Source: Pneumocystis sp. 'macacae'
Lineage: Eukaryota; Ascomycota; Pneumocystomycetes; Pneumocystales; Pneumocystaceae
DNA: 64,000 bases
Direction of reading: 5' to 3'
NCBI GenBank assembly: GCA_018127085.1
Contig: CM030729.1
Span: 248,001-312,000 of the forward strand
The notes beneath the pieces were generated by a model that saw only the letters and a program-made list of their open reading frames with translations, made no database searches and had not been told where the DNA came from. This document shows, piece by piece, positions 23,177 to 34,100 of the stretch (position 1 is its first letter; every line of letters starts with the position of its first letter). The position numbers were made by a program, and so were the translations under genes.

Positions 23177-23822
23177 CTAAACATCATCTACCATAATATT
23201 AATAAATTCTTGTTCATTAACTACATGAAGTGTTAACCCTGCAAAAAAATAAAAATGATCTTACTTTCACCATCTTGATCGAGATCAAACTCGTCAATCA
23301 TTGCTATCAACTCCTGGTCATCAATATTCTCACCTAATTCTTTGGCAATACGACGAAGATTACGGATATTAATTTTCCCCGTCTGCTCATCAGCAAACAA
23401 GGCATATGCACGTTTTATTTCATCAAGTGGGTCCCGCTCAAGAATCTTCTCCGTCACTACCCATGCCTCGTTACTAATCATCAAATTTACACTGGACTCC
23501 CTACTCACGCGCGCAAAATCCTCATACATAATCACCCCACGCCCATTCTTCCCATTTTCCCTCAAAATATCTAACACTTCTCCCTTTTCTGCCTCAAACC
23601 CAAGAGCACGCATTGCAATCTATTCCTGTTAAAAAATCCTTCCAAAAACATATTTACCTTCAATCCATGATAGTCAATGACACCATCTTTGTCTGAATCA
23701 AACAGTTCAAACGCTTCTTTGATTTCATGTCTCTGTTCCTCCGTAATTTCCGTCCGTATCTGAGATCCTCGTACAGTCGGCGAATCGCCATGCAATCGCC
23801 GCCTCTGTTTCGCTGAAAACAT
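23177..23822 (-). CDS. CDC31: Centrin (Cdc31-type EF-hand protein)
   Basis: Centrin, a calcium-binding protein of the spindle pole body, also used by the TREX-2 mRNA-export complex. Exons 23822-23658, 23619-23265 and 23220-23177 give exactly 188 codons including the stop. After a basic start ([11 protein letters not shown]) comes [22 protein letters not shown]1 reads [12 protein letters not shown], with Gly where the calcium-ligand Glu is expected at position 12. EF2 and EF3 are degenerate, and EF4 DLDQDGEINEQE is canonical, so at least the last site should bind calcium. The insert between EF2 and EF3 ([17 protein letters not shown]) is somewhat long for a centrin. Calmodulin is excluded by the overall sequence. 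Confidence 0.85.
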
Positions 23823-24307
23823 ATCTCATACAGATTCCTTAATCAATATCCAAAATTTCCCCTTAAAAAGCCCTTTTTTTGCACCTTCTCTCTCAAGACT
23901 TCTCCAAATCCACTATCTTTCTTGTACAATTTTCTCGTTCTTTTTTTTGATGTTGAAATCTCACGTATATAATATAAACCTCCCGTACAACCTCTTCCAC
24001 GTTTCCACAGAAAATCTTCCAACAAACCTTGATAACACGAAATTATTATTTAATAAAACGGAACTCATTCGTAGATACAAATTTCTATCAGAGAACAATC
24101 CATTGTAAAAATGCTTCAAATATTTCCACTCATTCTGCTCATCTCACTCCACGAGATCTTAAACAGACGCTCCTAATCACGATTACTAAGATAAATACAT
24201 GGCTATATAATGCCTAAACAGCTAAAAAGGGTCGGTAAATAGTTGTTCACTAAAAACATAGCAGCAAAACTGCTTTGCACACCTATTGCTTCTGATACAT
24301 TGTTGTT

Positions 24308-24354
24308 GATAGTTTCCCTGGCAACAGCCTTCCATTGTTTCCTTGGAAACTATC
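24308..24354. repeat. 19-bp imperfect hairpin
   Basis: GATAGTTTCCCTGGCAACA (24308-24326) and TGTTTCCTTGGAAACTATC (24336-24354) pair at 16 of 19 positions around a 9-nt loop, with the outer ten pairs perfect. A smaller AGCAG...CTGCT hairpin is just upstream (near 24263-24278). The GC content is above that of nearby DNA. It could be part of a non-coding RNA or a regulatory cruciform. Confidence 0.6.
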
Positions 24355-24543
24355 CTTTGTGTTCGCTTTTCACCATAAACAGTATTAATCTAGCCAAACA
24401 CTAGCCATGTGTTTATATATAAAAGCATGCATAGTATTATTATCCTATTGATAAATATAAACAAATATTAGTTTCAGAATTAACCGCATATGACCAAGAC
24501 AATAAATTTAAATCAGTACAAATCCGACATAGGGATAAATCAC

Positions 24544-24590
24544 TAGGGCTAGGGTCAAACCTACAAACAAGTATAAAGGGTTAGGGTTAG
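24544..24590. promoter_or_regulatory. Telomere-repeat-like boxes upstream of NUP98-96
   Basis: TAGGGCTAGGG (24544-24554) and GGGTTAGGGTTAG (24578-24590) lie 180-225 bp upstream of the NUP98-96 ATG. The second is two copies of the TTAGGG telomere repeat. The first shares 11 bases with the box upstream of PMA1 in the opposite orientation. Promoter use by a Myb/Tbf1-like factor is inferred. Confidence 0.45.
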
Positions 24591-24768
24591 AGATGGAAGT
24601 AAAACTCGAGACAGCGACAGTAGAGAAACAGCAAATAAAAGAGCAAAAAAGAACAAAAAAGAACACTGAAGCTCAAGAAAATACCAAATATATTCGCTTT
24701 GAAACACAGCATTGAGAAAAGCATAGGACTGGAACGTGAATTTTGCTGCAAAACAAAGCTTCAGAAAT

Positions 24769-27700
24769 ATGTTTAGTCAAAATACTAACACATTTGGGCG
24801 ATTTGGGCAACAAAACTTGGGAACACAGACACCACAGCAAGGATCAACGGGGACAGGGGGACTATTTGGAACAAACACAGGAGTTTTAGGGGGGTCGGGT
24901 AAGCAAAAGAGCATATATGCAGAAAATTGGCTGAAGGTGTTTTTTGGCCTATTGATACACATATATGCATATTTTTAAAAGAGGAATGTTAATCAGCGGA
25001 AAGGGTTTGGCCAAACAAGTAGTTTTGGAGGTGGAAGTACAATATTTGGGCAAGGAACACAGCAAACATCTACACCGGGATTTAGTAGGACAAAAATGCA
25101 CGTTTAATATAACTAATTGCGACATACATAGGTTTTGGGGGAAATAAGGATGCAACTGGATTTGGATCTCAGACAACAAATACGTTTTCAGCACAAAAGT
25201 ATAAATTTCAAATCTAAAGAAAGCATTTAATAATAAGTAGTCTAAGTACACCGTCTAGAAATGGGATTTTTGGGCAAAACAACACTCCTACAACATTTGG
25301 AAACACAAATACAACATCTGTTTTTGGGAATTCATATGGAACAAATACATTTAGTGGAATGTTAAATTCTCGGATACCTACACAAGGAACCAGTAATCCA
25401 CCGTACCAAGTGACACAAGAAAAAGAAGCATCGACAGGAGGAATACAGCATTTTCAATCGATTACATGTATGCCAGCATATCAGGCGGCATCATTTGAGG
25501 TTTGAGGTTTGATAAGGGAGTTTTTAAGAGATTGACAATAGATGTGTCTGTAGGAGCTAAGGTTGCAAGATTATGCACAAAATAGGAGATATGGACAGCA
25601 GCAGGGATTATTTGGGTCATTTGGTTCAGGACAGACTACGGGAAACATCTTTGGGTCAGGAAATCAAACGTTTTCGTCACAACCTTTCGGTATTTTTCTT
25701 CTATTATTATGGTTTTTTTATTTATAAAAAGCAGGATCATCTTCTGGAATGAATGTGTTTGGAGGAACACAAAATGCAATTAATCCGTTCAGCCAATCGC
25801 AGCAAAGTCAGCCGAAACCCTTTAGTTTTGGGTCATCAAATACCTTTGACGCAAATAAGAATCAAACAGGAGCATTTTCTTTTGGGAATTCCGTGAATTC
25901 CACGCAATCAGCATTTGGATCATCTTCTACGAATCTTTTTAGAACAGGTTTTAGTAATACTCAAAATCAAGACAATAAAACATCTTTTGGAACGACTGGT
26001 ATAGGGTTTGGTCAAAATCCGACTAATACATTCGGATCGGGTTTTGGTACGACTAATACAGGTACCAGTATCTTCGGTTCTAATCAACAACAATCTGCAC
26101 CATCACCATTTGGTCAAACATCAACATCACAAAACACTGCTTTTACTTTTGGGGGAAACGCAAATGCATCAAGCAACGAGAATACAAGTGGAACCCTTTT
26201 TGGAAATCAAACACAACAATCCATAACACCGTTTGGCCAATCACAAACTCAAAATACTACATTTGGCTTTGGAGCTCCAAATACTACTACAAATACTACG
26301 ACTACTAATACTGCGAATAGTATTGGTTTTTCTTTCGGTCAACAAGATAATCAACAAAACAAACCAGCATTATCATTTTCGTCCAATTTATTTGGACAAA
26401 ACAATCAAACACAAACACAAAATAAACAGCCTTTTAGTTTCGGAAATACAACGGGATTTGGACAGCCAACAACTAGTACTGGTCTATTTGGAACTACTAG
26501 TTTAAATACTAATTCATCTACTGGACTTTTTGGATCTAATATAACATCCGGTTCCAATACTGGTACCAATTTTTTTACTAATCAACAATCCTCTGGAGAT
26601 TTATTAGGAGCAAAACCTTCAACGAATCCTTCTACAAGTTTGTTTGGAAATAATTCCATCTTACAATCAAGTACCAATACAACTGGAGGGCTTTTTGGAA
26701 ATATCGCAGGACAATCCTTAATCAAAAATAATACACAATCATTAGAAAATAGTTTATTTGGAAACAATCAACAGCAACAATCCCTCTTACATGCATCTAT
26801 TGATAAAAATCCCTTTGGAAATAATCCTTTATTTCAAAGCACAAATATCAATTTTCCAGTAAATTCACCTGGACCTATTGCAACACCTCTTGTAACAAAT
26901 TCCCATAAAAAAAAACCAGCTATGTTACCACACCTTAAACTAACTCCTGGGTCGTCTTCATCAAAAAAATTTCAAAATTTTAAAAGTCCAACTATTAACA
27001 CACCAACCATTATTTCAGCAACAAATCATTCGTTGTATTTGTTTGATAGCTTAAACGATGAAACTATGCTTAACATTAATGCATTTTCTCCAAGATCTAA
27101 TATTAAAAAACTTGTAATTGATCGTAAACCATCACAAACGAATATTTTAACAGGTGGTGCTGACCTTGGAAGTTTTGAGAAAAAATTGCAGAAAGATGCA
27201 AATCACGATGAACAAAATCATAGTCATTCTTTAGTAAAATACGAAAATTCAACAATTGAAGATAATTTTACCCAAAAATCACCTGACCCAGTAAACACTA
27301 AACACCAAAATAACATTAAAACAAATACCACATTAGACCATCAGCAATATGATTTAGCGGAAGATGATAAAAAAGAAAGTAATAATATGTCTTACTGGAC
27401 ATCTCCTTCAATATCAAAATTGTTAGATTATACATCAGATGAGTTAAAGAATGTAAAAAATTTCAAAGTTGGGCGTAAGGGTTTTGGCCAGATTAGTTTT
27501 CAATCGCCGGTTGATTTAACAACTTTTGGAACCTTAGAAGATGTTCCAGGAACTATAATAATCTTTGATGAAAAAGTGTGTACAGTATATCCTGATGAAT
27601 CTCTTAAGCCTCCATTGGGGTACGGAATTAATGTTCCTGCAATAATAACCCTTGAACGTTGCTGGCCGTATAGCAAAGAAAGACGCGAACCGATAACGGA

Positions 27701-30700
27701 TCCAAATCATCCGAGATTTCAACAACATTTAGATAGACTTAAACGTATGAAAGAAACAGAATTTATTGACTATATTGCAGATACAGGTGCATGGATATTT
27801 AAGGTAAATCATTTTAGCAAATGGGGGTTGCTTGATGATGATGATTCCGATAATGAAAAAAATGGAGAAAATCAAGATAAATTAAAATCTCAAGAAATTA
27901 AAGCTCAATATACGGAAATCCCTTTCCCCCCAAGGGTGTTATCTTTGCGTAAAGAAGGGTTGAAATCTTCAACCAAACAAGCTTATGTCGAATATAAAAA
28001 AGAATCAACGCCTAATTATGCATTATCGCCTAGTAATGCATCATTTGAGGAAAGTGCTGATGTAAGTGAGGGATATGTTAGTGCAAATAATTCATTTGAT
28101 TTTCATCATTCAACATCAAAAATCCCTGGCTCATTTATTGCTGAAAACTTATCAGGGATTGCAGATAATTTTGTATCAAATAACAACATTGAACCCGATA
28201 TTTATGAGGAAATAGAATCGGATGATTATTTGTCTTTTGACGAGCCGAATACCTGTATTAATTTTCATGATATAAATGATATAAATGATATAAATGATAT
28301 GAATGATATGAATGATATGAATGATATGAATGATATGAATGATATGAATGATGTGAATAATATAAATGATATAAATGACATGAGTGACATGAATGACATA
28401 TCTAATACATATAGTATTGATGATAAAAATTGTGAATCAAGATTGTATTTCGAAAATGATTTAAAAAAAGTAGAAACTATATCTTTTAAAAAACAAAATG
28501 ATTTGCATCAAAAACTTCATGAAAATTCATCATTATCATCAAAATCTCTATTTTCAAGGAACATCAAAACTTGGCCTGACTTCCTAAATCTTTCTGTTGA
28601 AAGATTTAATTTACTAAATACACCTCAGAATTATATTAAAAGTGCTCAAGATTTTTATAGTTCGCAATTTGATACAGCCTTTGATAACTTCAAAGTAATA
28701 GAAAAATATGGATTGCAAGATTTAGATAGGGATTTGTATAGTACACAACAAAATTCATGTTTATCGGTATATATATTTTATAAAAACTAATATTCTGAAA
28801 GGATTTAGGCTTATATACCGGAATCAAGTTCAGTTGCTAGAATTCCTGCAAAACCACACTGGGGATCAAATAATGTTCTTATTATTCCTCTTAATAATAA
28901 TACTATTCAGCCAAAAATTTTATTAAACAAAATAAGTAATCAAAAATCGGTAGATATAATCAGTCTAGTAATTACATTAATTAATAAATAGACTTTGGAT
29001 AATATCCAATCAGCATTAAAAATACAATTAGAGCATACAAATATTCAAATAAATAAATATGGGTGTCCTGAAGCAAATCCTGGTTCTACACTTACTTCAA
29101 GATTATTTGTGTCTTCTTTTAATAATTATGAAGCCAATATATTGCAATTATGTGAAATCCTTTTTGATGAACCTATTATTAATTTTTGTAACTTGCAATC
29201 TGAATCTCAAAAAATGCAAATTCTTAGAATGCAAAGAAAAGAAAATCTTTCCAACTGGTTAAAAAATATTGTTGCAGAAGATGTTGAGAATGATCTTAAT
29301 AAAACTATTGACTCATCTTCAAGAATGTTTCTATTATTAACAGGTTACCAAATAGAAGAATGTTGTATAGAAGCATTAAAAAACAGAAACTTTTGTCTTG
29401 CTAATCTTATCCCTCTTATTGGTGGAGACGAACTTATTCGAGAAGATTGTCGAAAACAAATTACTGATTGGAGAGAGTCAAATTCTCTTCCTTTTATCGG
29501 CAAATATTATCGCATAATATATGAATTGATATCCGGCAATACAGAGACATCTTACGGCATTGGATCTAAGAATTCAGAAGGATATGCTCCCACTATACAT
29601 ATATCTGAAGGATTAGACTGGAAACGAGCATTTGGACTAAAGTTATGGTATGAGCTAACAGATGAAATGCCGATAGAAGCAGCGGTTCTAAATTTTCAAA
29701 AAGCCTTTAATGAGAATCCTACTATATCATCACCGAAAATATCTCATATTCAGAATACGAATAATTCTCATATACAAGAGTTCGACGTATTATATCATTT
29801 ATTATTATTATTCACTGAAGAAGATTATCCTTTAGAGAATGTTATTGATTCTCTTACTTTAAATGCTCCTCTAAATTTTGAAATTCCATGGTTGCTATAT
29901 ATTATTTTATCTCGTGCATACAACATTCGACATTTTCAAGACTATGGTACTGATTTTTACAGTAAAGATTTAGCAGATAACAAAATCACTGTTCTTGGGG
30001 ACCAGTTAACTTTAGACTTTGCCTCACAATTGGAATCAAGTGGTTTATGGTATTGGGCGATTTTTGCTTTGCTGCATTTGCAACATTATCATATGTAATG
30101 TTTTTAATACTATATCAATTTTCTAACTTTTATATAGTCGCGAAAAATCAATCCGTGAGATTTTGGCACGAAACATAACAGAATATTGCAATAATGAGAA
30201 AAAAAAAGAACTAGATATATTTTTAATTCATAATTTAAAAATCCCTAAAATTTGGATTCTAGAAGCCTGTGTAAGCAATATTTAGATTTTTATTAGTCGA
30301 AGTTAATTATTTAAGGCTCTTTATTCTAGATATATGAATTATTATCAAACAGAAGAAGAATATCTTCTAGATGCCCAATTATGGAACGAAGCACATAAAA
30401 CTCTCTTAGCATTTATAGCTCCTCAAGCAGTAATATATTCTGAACTCGATGTTTTGTATTCTTTCCTTAAACGCTTTCAAAATACAAGTGCGATTTCCAC
30501 ATGGAAAACTGGCGGACAAGTATGTTTTCAATTCTTGATGTTTAAATTAATCTTTTTAGATTTATTTAGATTATATAGAACTTATAAAATTTAATGAAAA
30601 ATTAACTTCATCTCTCATTAAAGATCAAAAACCTGAAGTAACACAAACTCATAAGGATATTATTATGCGACTTTTACGAACATTGCCTCTAATGGACACA

Positions 30701-30933
30701 AAACTGTTTGAACAATCTGTAGCAATGAAGATTATGTCAGGCTTTTTCTCTTCTTTTATAATTTCAAATAACATTGTGGTAATTATAAACTTATTGTAAA
30801 GGGTTCTTTAAAAAATATTTAGACAAATGAGCATACTCAAGTTTTACAAATGAATTTAACAGAGGATGAGTATTTTAATAAAGTGAAACAGTTATTATTA
30901 GCATATTACAAATCTATAGACTCTACTGTTTAA
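24769..30933 (+). CDS. NUP98-96: NUP98-NUP96-type autoproteolytic nucleoporin precursor
   Basis: Matches the S. pombe Nup189 / yeast Nup145 type: one precursor that cleaves itself into an FG nucleoporin and a Nup96/Nup145C scaffold subunit of the Y-complex. Order: FG/GLFG repeats; a GLEBS motif (ITCMPAYQAASFEE joined to LRLQDYAQNRRYG near 25460-25605) that binds Gle2/Rae1; more FG repeats (to about 26830); the autoproteolytic domain (from YWTSPSISKLLDYTSDEL near 27394), with cleavage-site HFS at 27810-27818; an acidic linker with 9-nt tandem repeats; then the helical Nup96 part to TAA 30931-30933. About eleven introns of 40-60 nt are needed. The first in-frame ATG is 24769. It is followed 254 bp later by the MLP1-type gene. 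The assignment is firm; several exon edges are approximate. Confidence 0.9.
28268..28400 (+). repeat. In-frame 9-nt tandem repeat coding Asn-Asp-Ile/Met
   Basis: About 14 copies of AATGATATA/AATGATATG in the reading frame, encoding (NDI/NDM)n in the acidic segment that starts the Nup96 half of the precursor. Six central copies are identical, which suggests recent slippage. Units stay in frame. Confidence 0.9.
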
Positions 30934-31187
30934 TATACATTTATTCTGCATGGGTAAATACAAATCATCTTAATTTATATAGTTATTTATTGTATAAAAA
31001 TAAATTTAGAGATTTCATTCTTTAATAAAAAGTATTTTTGATATTTTTACAATAGTATATAGAAAAATGGTATCATAATTTTACTTATCTATATTTTTAA
31101 ACCTTTAATATTTTATTCACGTCGTGACGCTAAAACATACCTGCAATACCAGACTGTTCGTAACATTATAGATTGTCATCTTTTAAG

Positions 31188-34100
31188 ATGACTTTAGTGG
31201 GGTCATCTGTAGATGTTGATCGTATATCAAGTTTTTTGGATTTATCATCGGATTTTATAACACAGTTAGCATCAAAAGAAGAAATTACACTTTTGTTATC
31301 TGGTATTCTTCACAAAGCAAGTGAATTTGATGAGTTAAAAAAATCAAAAATCATATTAGAAGTAAATTATGGTAGATAATATGGAAAATTCATTTTTTCC
31401 ACTATTTTAAACGTTTTTCTAGAACAAGAAACACATAATGCAAATGTAAGATTACAGTCGATTAAAAATGAATTAGAAACAAGTTTAGAAGAAAATAAAC
31501 AGCTAAAAGAAAAAAGTCTGACATATAGTATGGTTTAATTTTATTTTATTGTTTTTTTAATAAAAAGTAGAAACAACGAATGAAAAGCTTGAAACAGAAG
31601 TTGCATGTTTAAAATCCAATAATACAGATCTTAAAGAACATGTATATGGATTAGAATCAAGAAATCGAATTCTGGAAAATGAAAAGAGAGATGTGATTGA
31701 TGTACTTGAGAGAAAAACTCAAGAAACATTACGTCAAGAAGAAGAATATCAAAATTTAACAGAAAGATATGGGAAATTAAGAAAAGAAATGAGCACTATT
31801 GAAACCGAAAACCAAGAATTGAAAGATAAAGAGATTTCATGGAAGGTATATTGAAAAATTCACAAAATAAATATTAAATTCGAATATAGTTTAAAGAACA
31901 AACTTCACAGCAAGAATTAGAGATTTTGAAGAAAAATATTGAATGGTTAAATAAAGAATTAGAAGAAAAAGTTTCAGAATTTTCAGAATATCGAAAAGAT
32001 AAGGTGGGTTACTTTAAAGAAAAGATTTATTAAAACCAAACTAGTCATCTCAAATTTCTACTTTACAATTGGAATTAGAGAACACTATTTCTGCATCTAC
32101 AATGCATGAAAAGAGTGCAAATTCATCTAAAGACCAACTTGAAAAAATCTCTAATAAACTCGAAGAAACATTACTTAAACTTAAAGAGTATCAGGATAAA
32201 ATTGTTGAACAAGAAGAATCTTTTAGAAATGAAATGGACATTCAGCATAGATTGACAGAACTCTTAGAAGAGAATTTAAGAAATTCAAAACAACGTATTG
32301 TAGAACTTGAAGAACAACTAGATCGAGATTCTACCAAAGAAGAACATGAAGCATTAAAATGGATGAATATTGCAGAAAAAGAAAAAAATCGTGCTGACGT
32401 TGCAGAGTTACAACTTGAGGATTTAGAATTACAAGTTGAAAAGTTGGAAGCAGAGTTAGTTGTTTTACATGATCAATTATCAAATAAAATTGGTAAAAAT
32501 GGAGAAATTCCACTAGGTGTTGGTCTATTATCACCATCTACACAATCTGCTAGTAAACTAAAAAAATCAGGAATATCATTAACAAAATTATATTCTGAAT
32601 ATATTGCGACAAAAGAACAATTAGAAAGTGAAAAAAAACATAATGAAAGAATACAAAGTAATTTAAATGATCTTTTATCTGATCTTGAAAACCGTGCACC
32701 ACAAATTCGCGAACAATATGAAGAATTATCACGGTTACAAGTAGAAATGGCGGATATAAGCGAAATGCTGCAACAATGCAATGAATTAAAAGAAAAAATT
32801 GAATACGAAAATAAAACACTAAAAATTCATATTAATGATTTAGAAAAAGAAAAACAGATTTATTTAGAACGTATAATTTACTTATTCAGACTCTGTTGGT
32901 GACTAATTTAATTGTAGAAACGAGAGATTTAAGTAGACAAATTCAATGCCTTTTATATGAAATGGAGATTCAGAATTATAGAGGAGTCACAATAACTCAA
33001 GAAGAACGAGATACCATAAAAAAAATGTCAGAATCAGATCTTGATGAACTTTCAGACACTCAACTTTTGATATCAGAACGATTAACTTTATTTAAGGATA
33101 TAAAGACATTACAACAACAAAATCAGAATTTGTTAAAAATTACGAGAGAACTAGGAGCACGAATGGAAAAAGAAGAACTAGAAAATCGTGAAAAATTAGA
33201 AAATTTGCAAAGTATTGCTGTCACAGAAGCAAATAAAGTTATTGAAGATATGAAAGAAGAAATGAAGAAACTTAAAATAAAGTCAAGATTCATTTTTAGC
33301 TATTTAAAGACTAATTTTTTTAGAATGGATTCTTATATACGTGAAAGAGACATGTTTAGAAGAATGTTAGTATATAATGGTCAAGCAGATCCTCTTGATT
33401 CACAAGACTTAAAACAGGATCAATCAGATACTATTTCAGCTATCAAGAGTCAAAATGCTTTGCGTGAATTACAAATTCAATTTGATGAGTACAGAAATGA
33501 AACATCAATTAATAATAAAACACTCTCTCAACAACTACGTGATACTACTAACCATAATTCTAATTTACAAGTTCAACTTGCAAAAATGACTTCACAGCTT
33601 GAATTATTTTCTGAAAGATATAACATGCTTAATGAAAACATTGATATTATAAAAAACGAAAGAGATAATATTAGTTTAAGAAATCAACAAATGCAAGAAA
33701 CAATAGCTAAACAAGATTTAAGGCTTTTTCATCTTTCTGAAGAAGTCATTGAACTTAAATCTACTATAAGTAACCTTAAAACAGAAACAGCAAATTTAAA
33801 AGCGGAAAAGGAACTTTGGAAAAACATTGAAACACGCCTTATTAATGACAATGAAAATCTTACTATCGAAAAAAATAGGTTAAATAAATTATTGAGCGAT
33901 CTTCAGTCAATATTAAATGAAAAGGAAAGAATAGAAACAGAATCACGTCGAAGATTAACAGAACAAAATGAATTAATAGAAAAAGAACTTCAACAAGCAC
34001 GACGAAAAGCTATAGAAGAAAACGAAGAATATAAAAAACTAATGATGCGAAAAGAACATGAATTTTTAGAATATCAGTCAAAAATCAATAATCTTACTAC

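Larger units (their letters stand above)
23823..24768. promoter_or_regulatory. Divergent region centrin / NUP98-96, with structured DNA
   Basis: 946 bp between the start of the centrin gene (minus) and of NUP98-96 (plus), so it should carry both promoters. It contains a less AT-rich stretch (about 24230-24420) with a strong hairpin (24308-24354) and telomere-like boxes at 24544-24590. A small ORF on the minus strand (23843-24025) has no family features. A TATA-like word (TATATATAAAA) sits near 24413. Confidence 0.5.

Noticed and set aside
33286..33324. Continuous reading through this segment of the MLP1-type gene
   Set aside because: Although open, it has a donor and a TTTTTTTAG acceptor typical of a short intron in phase and breaks the coiled-coil pattern; more likely spliced out.
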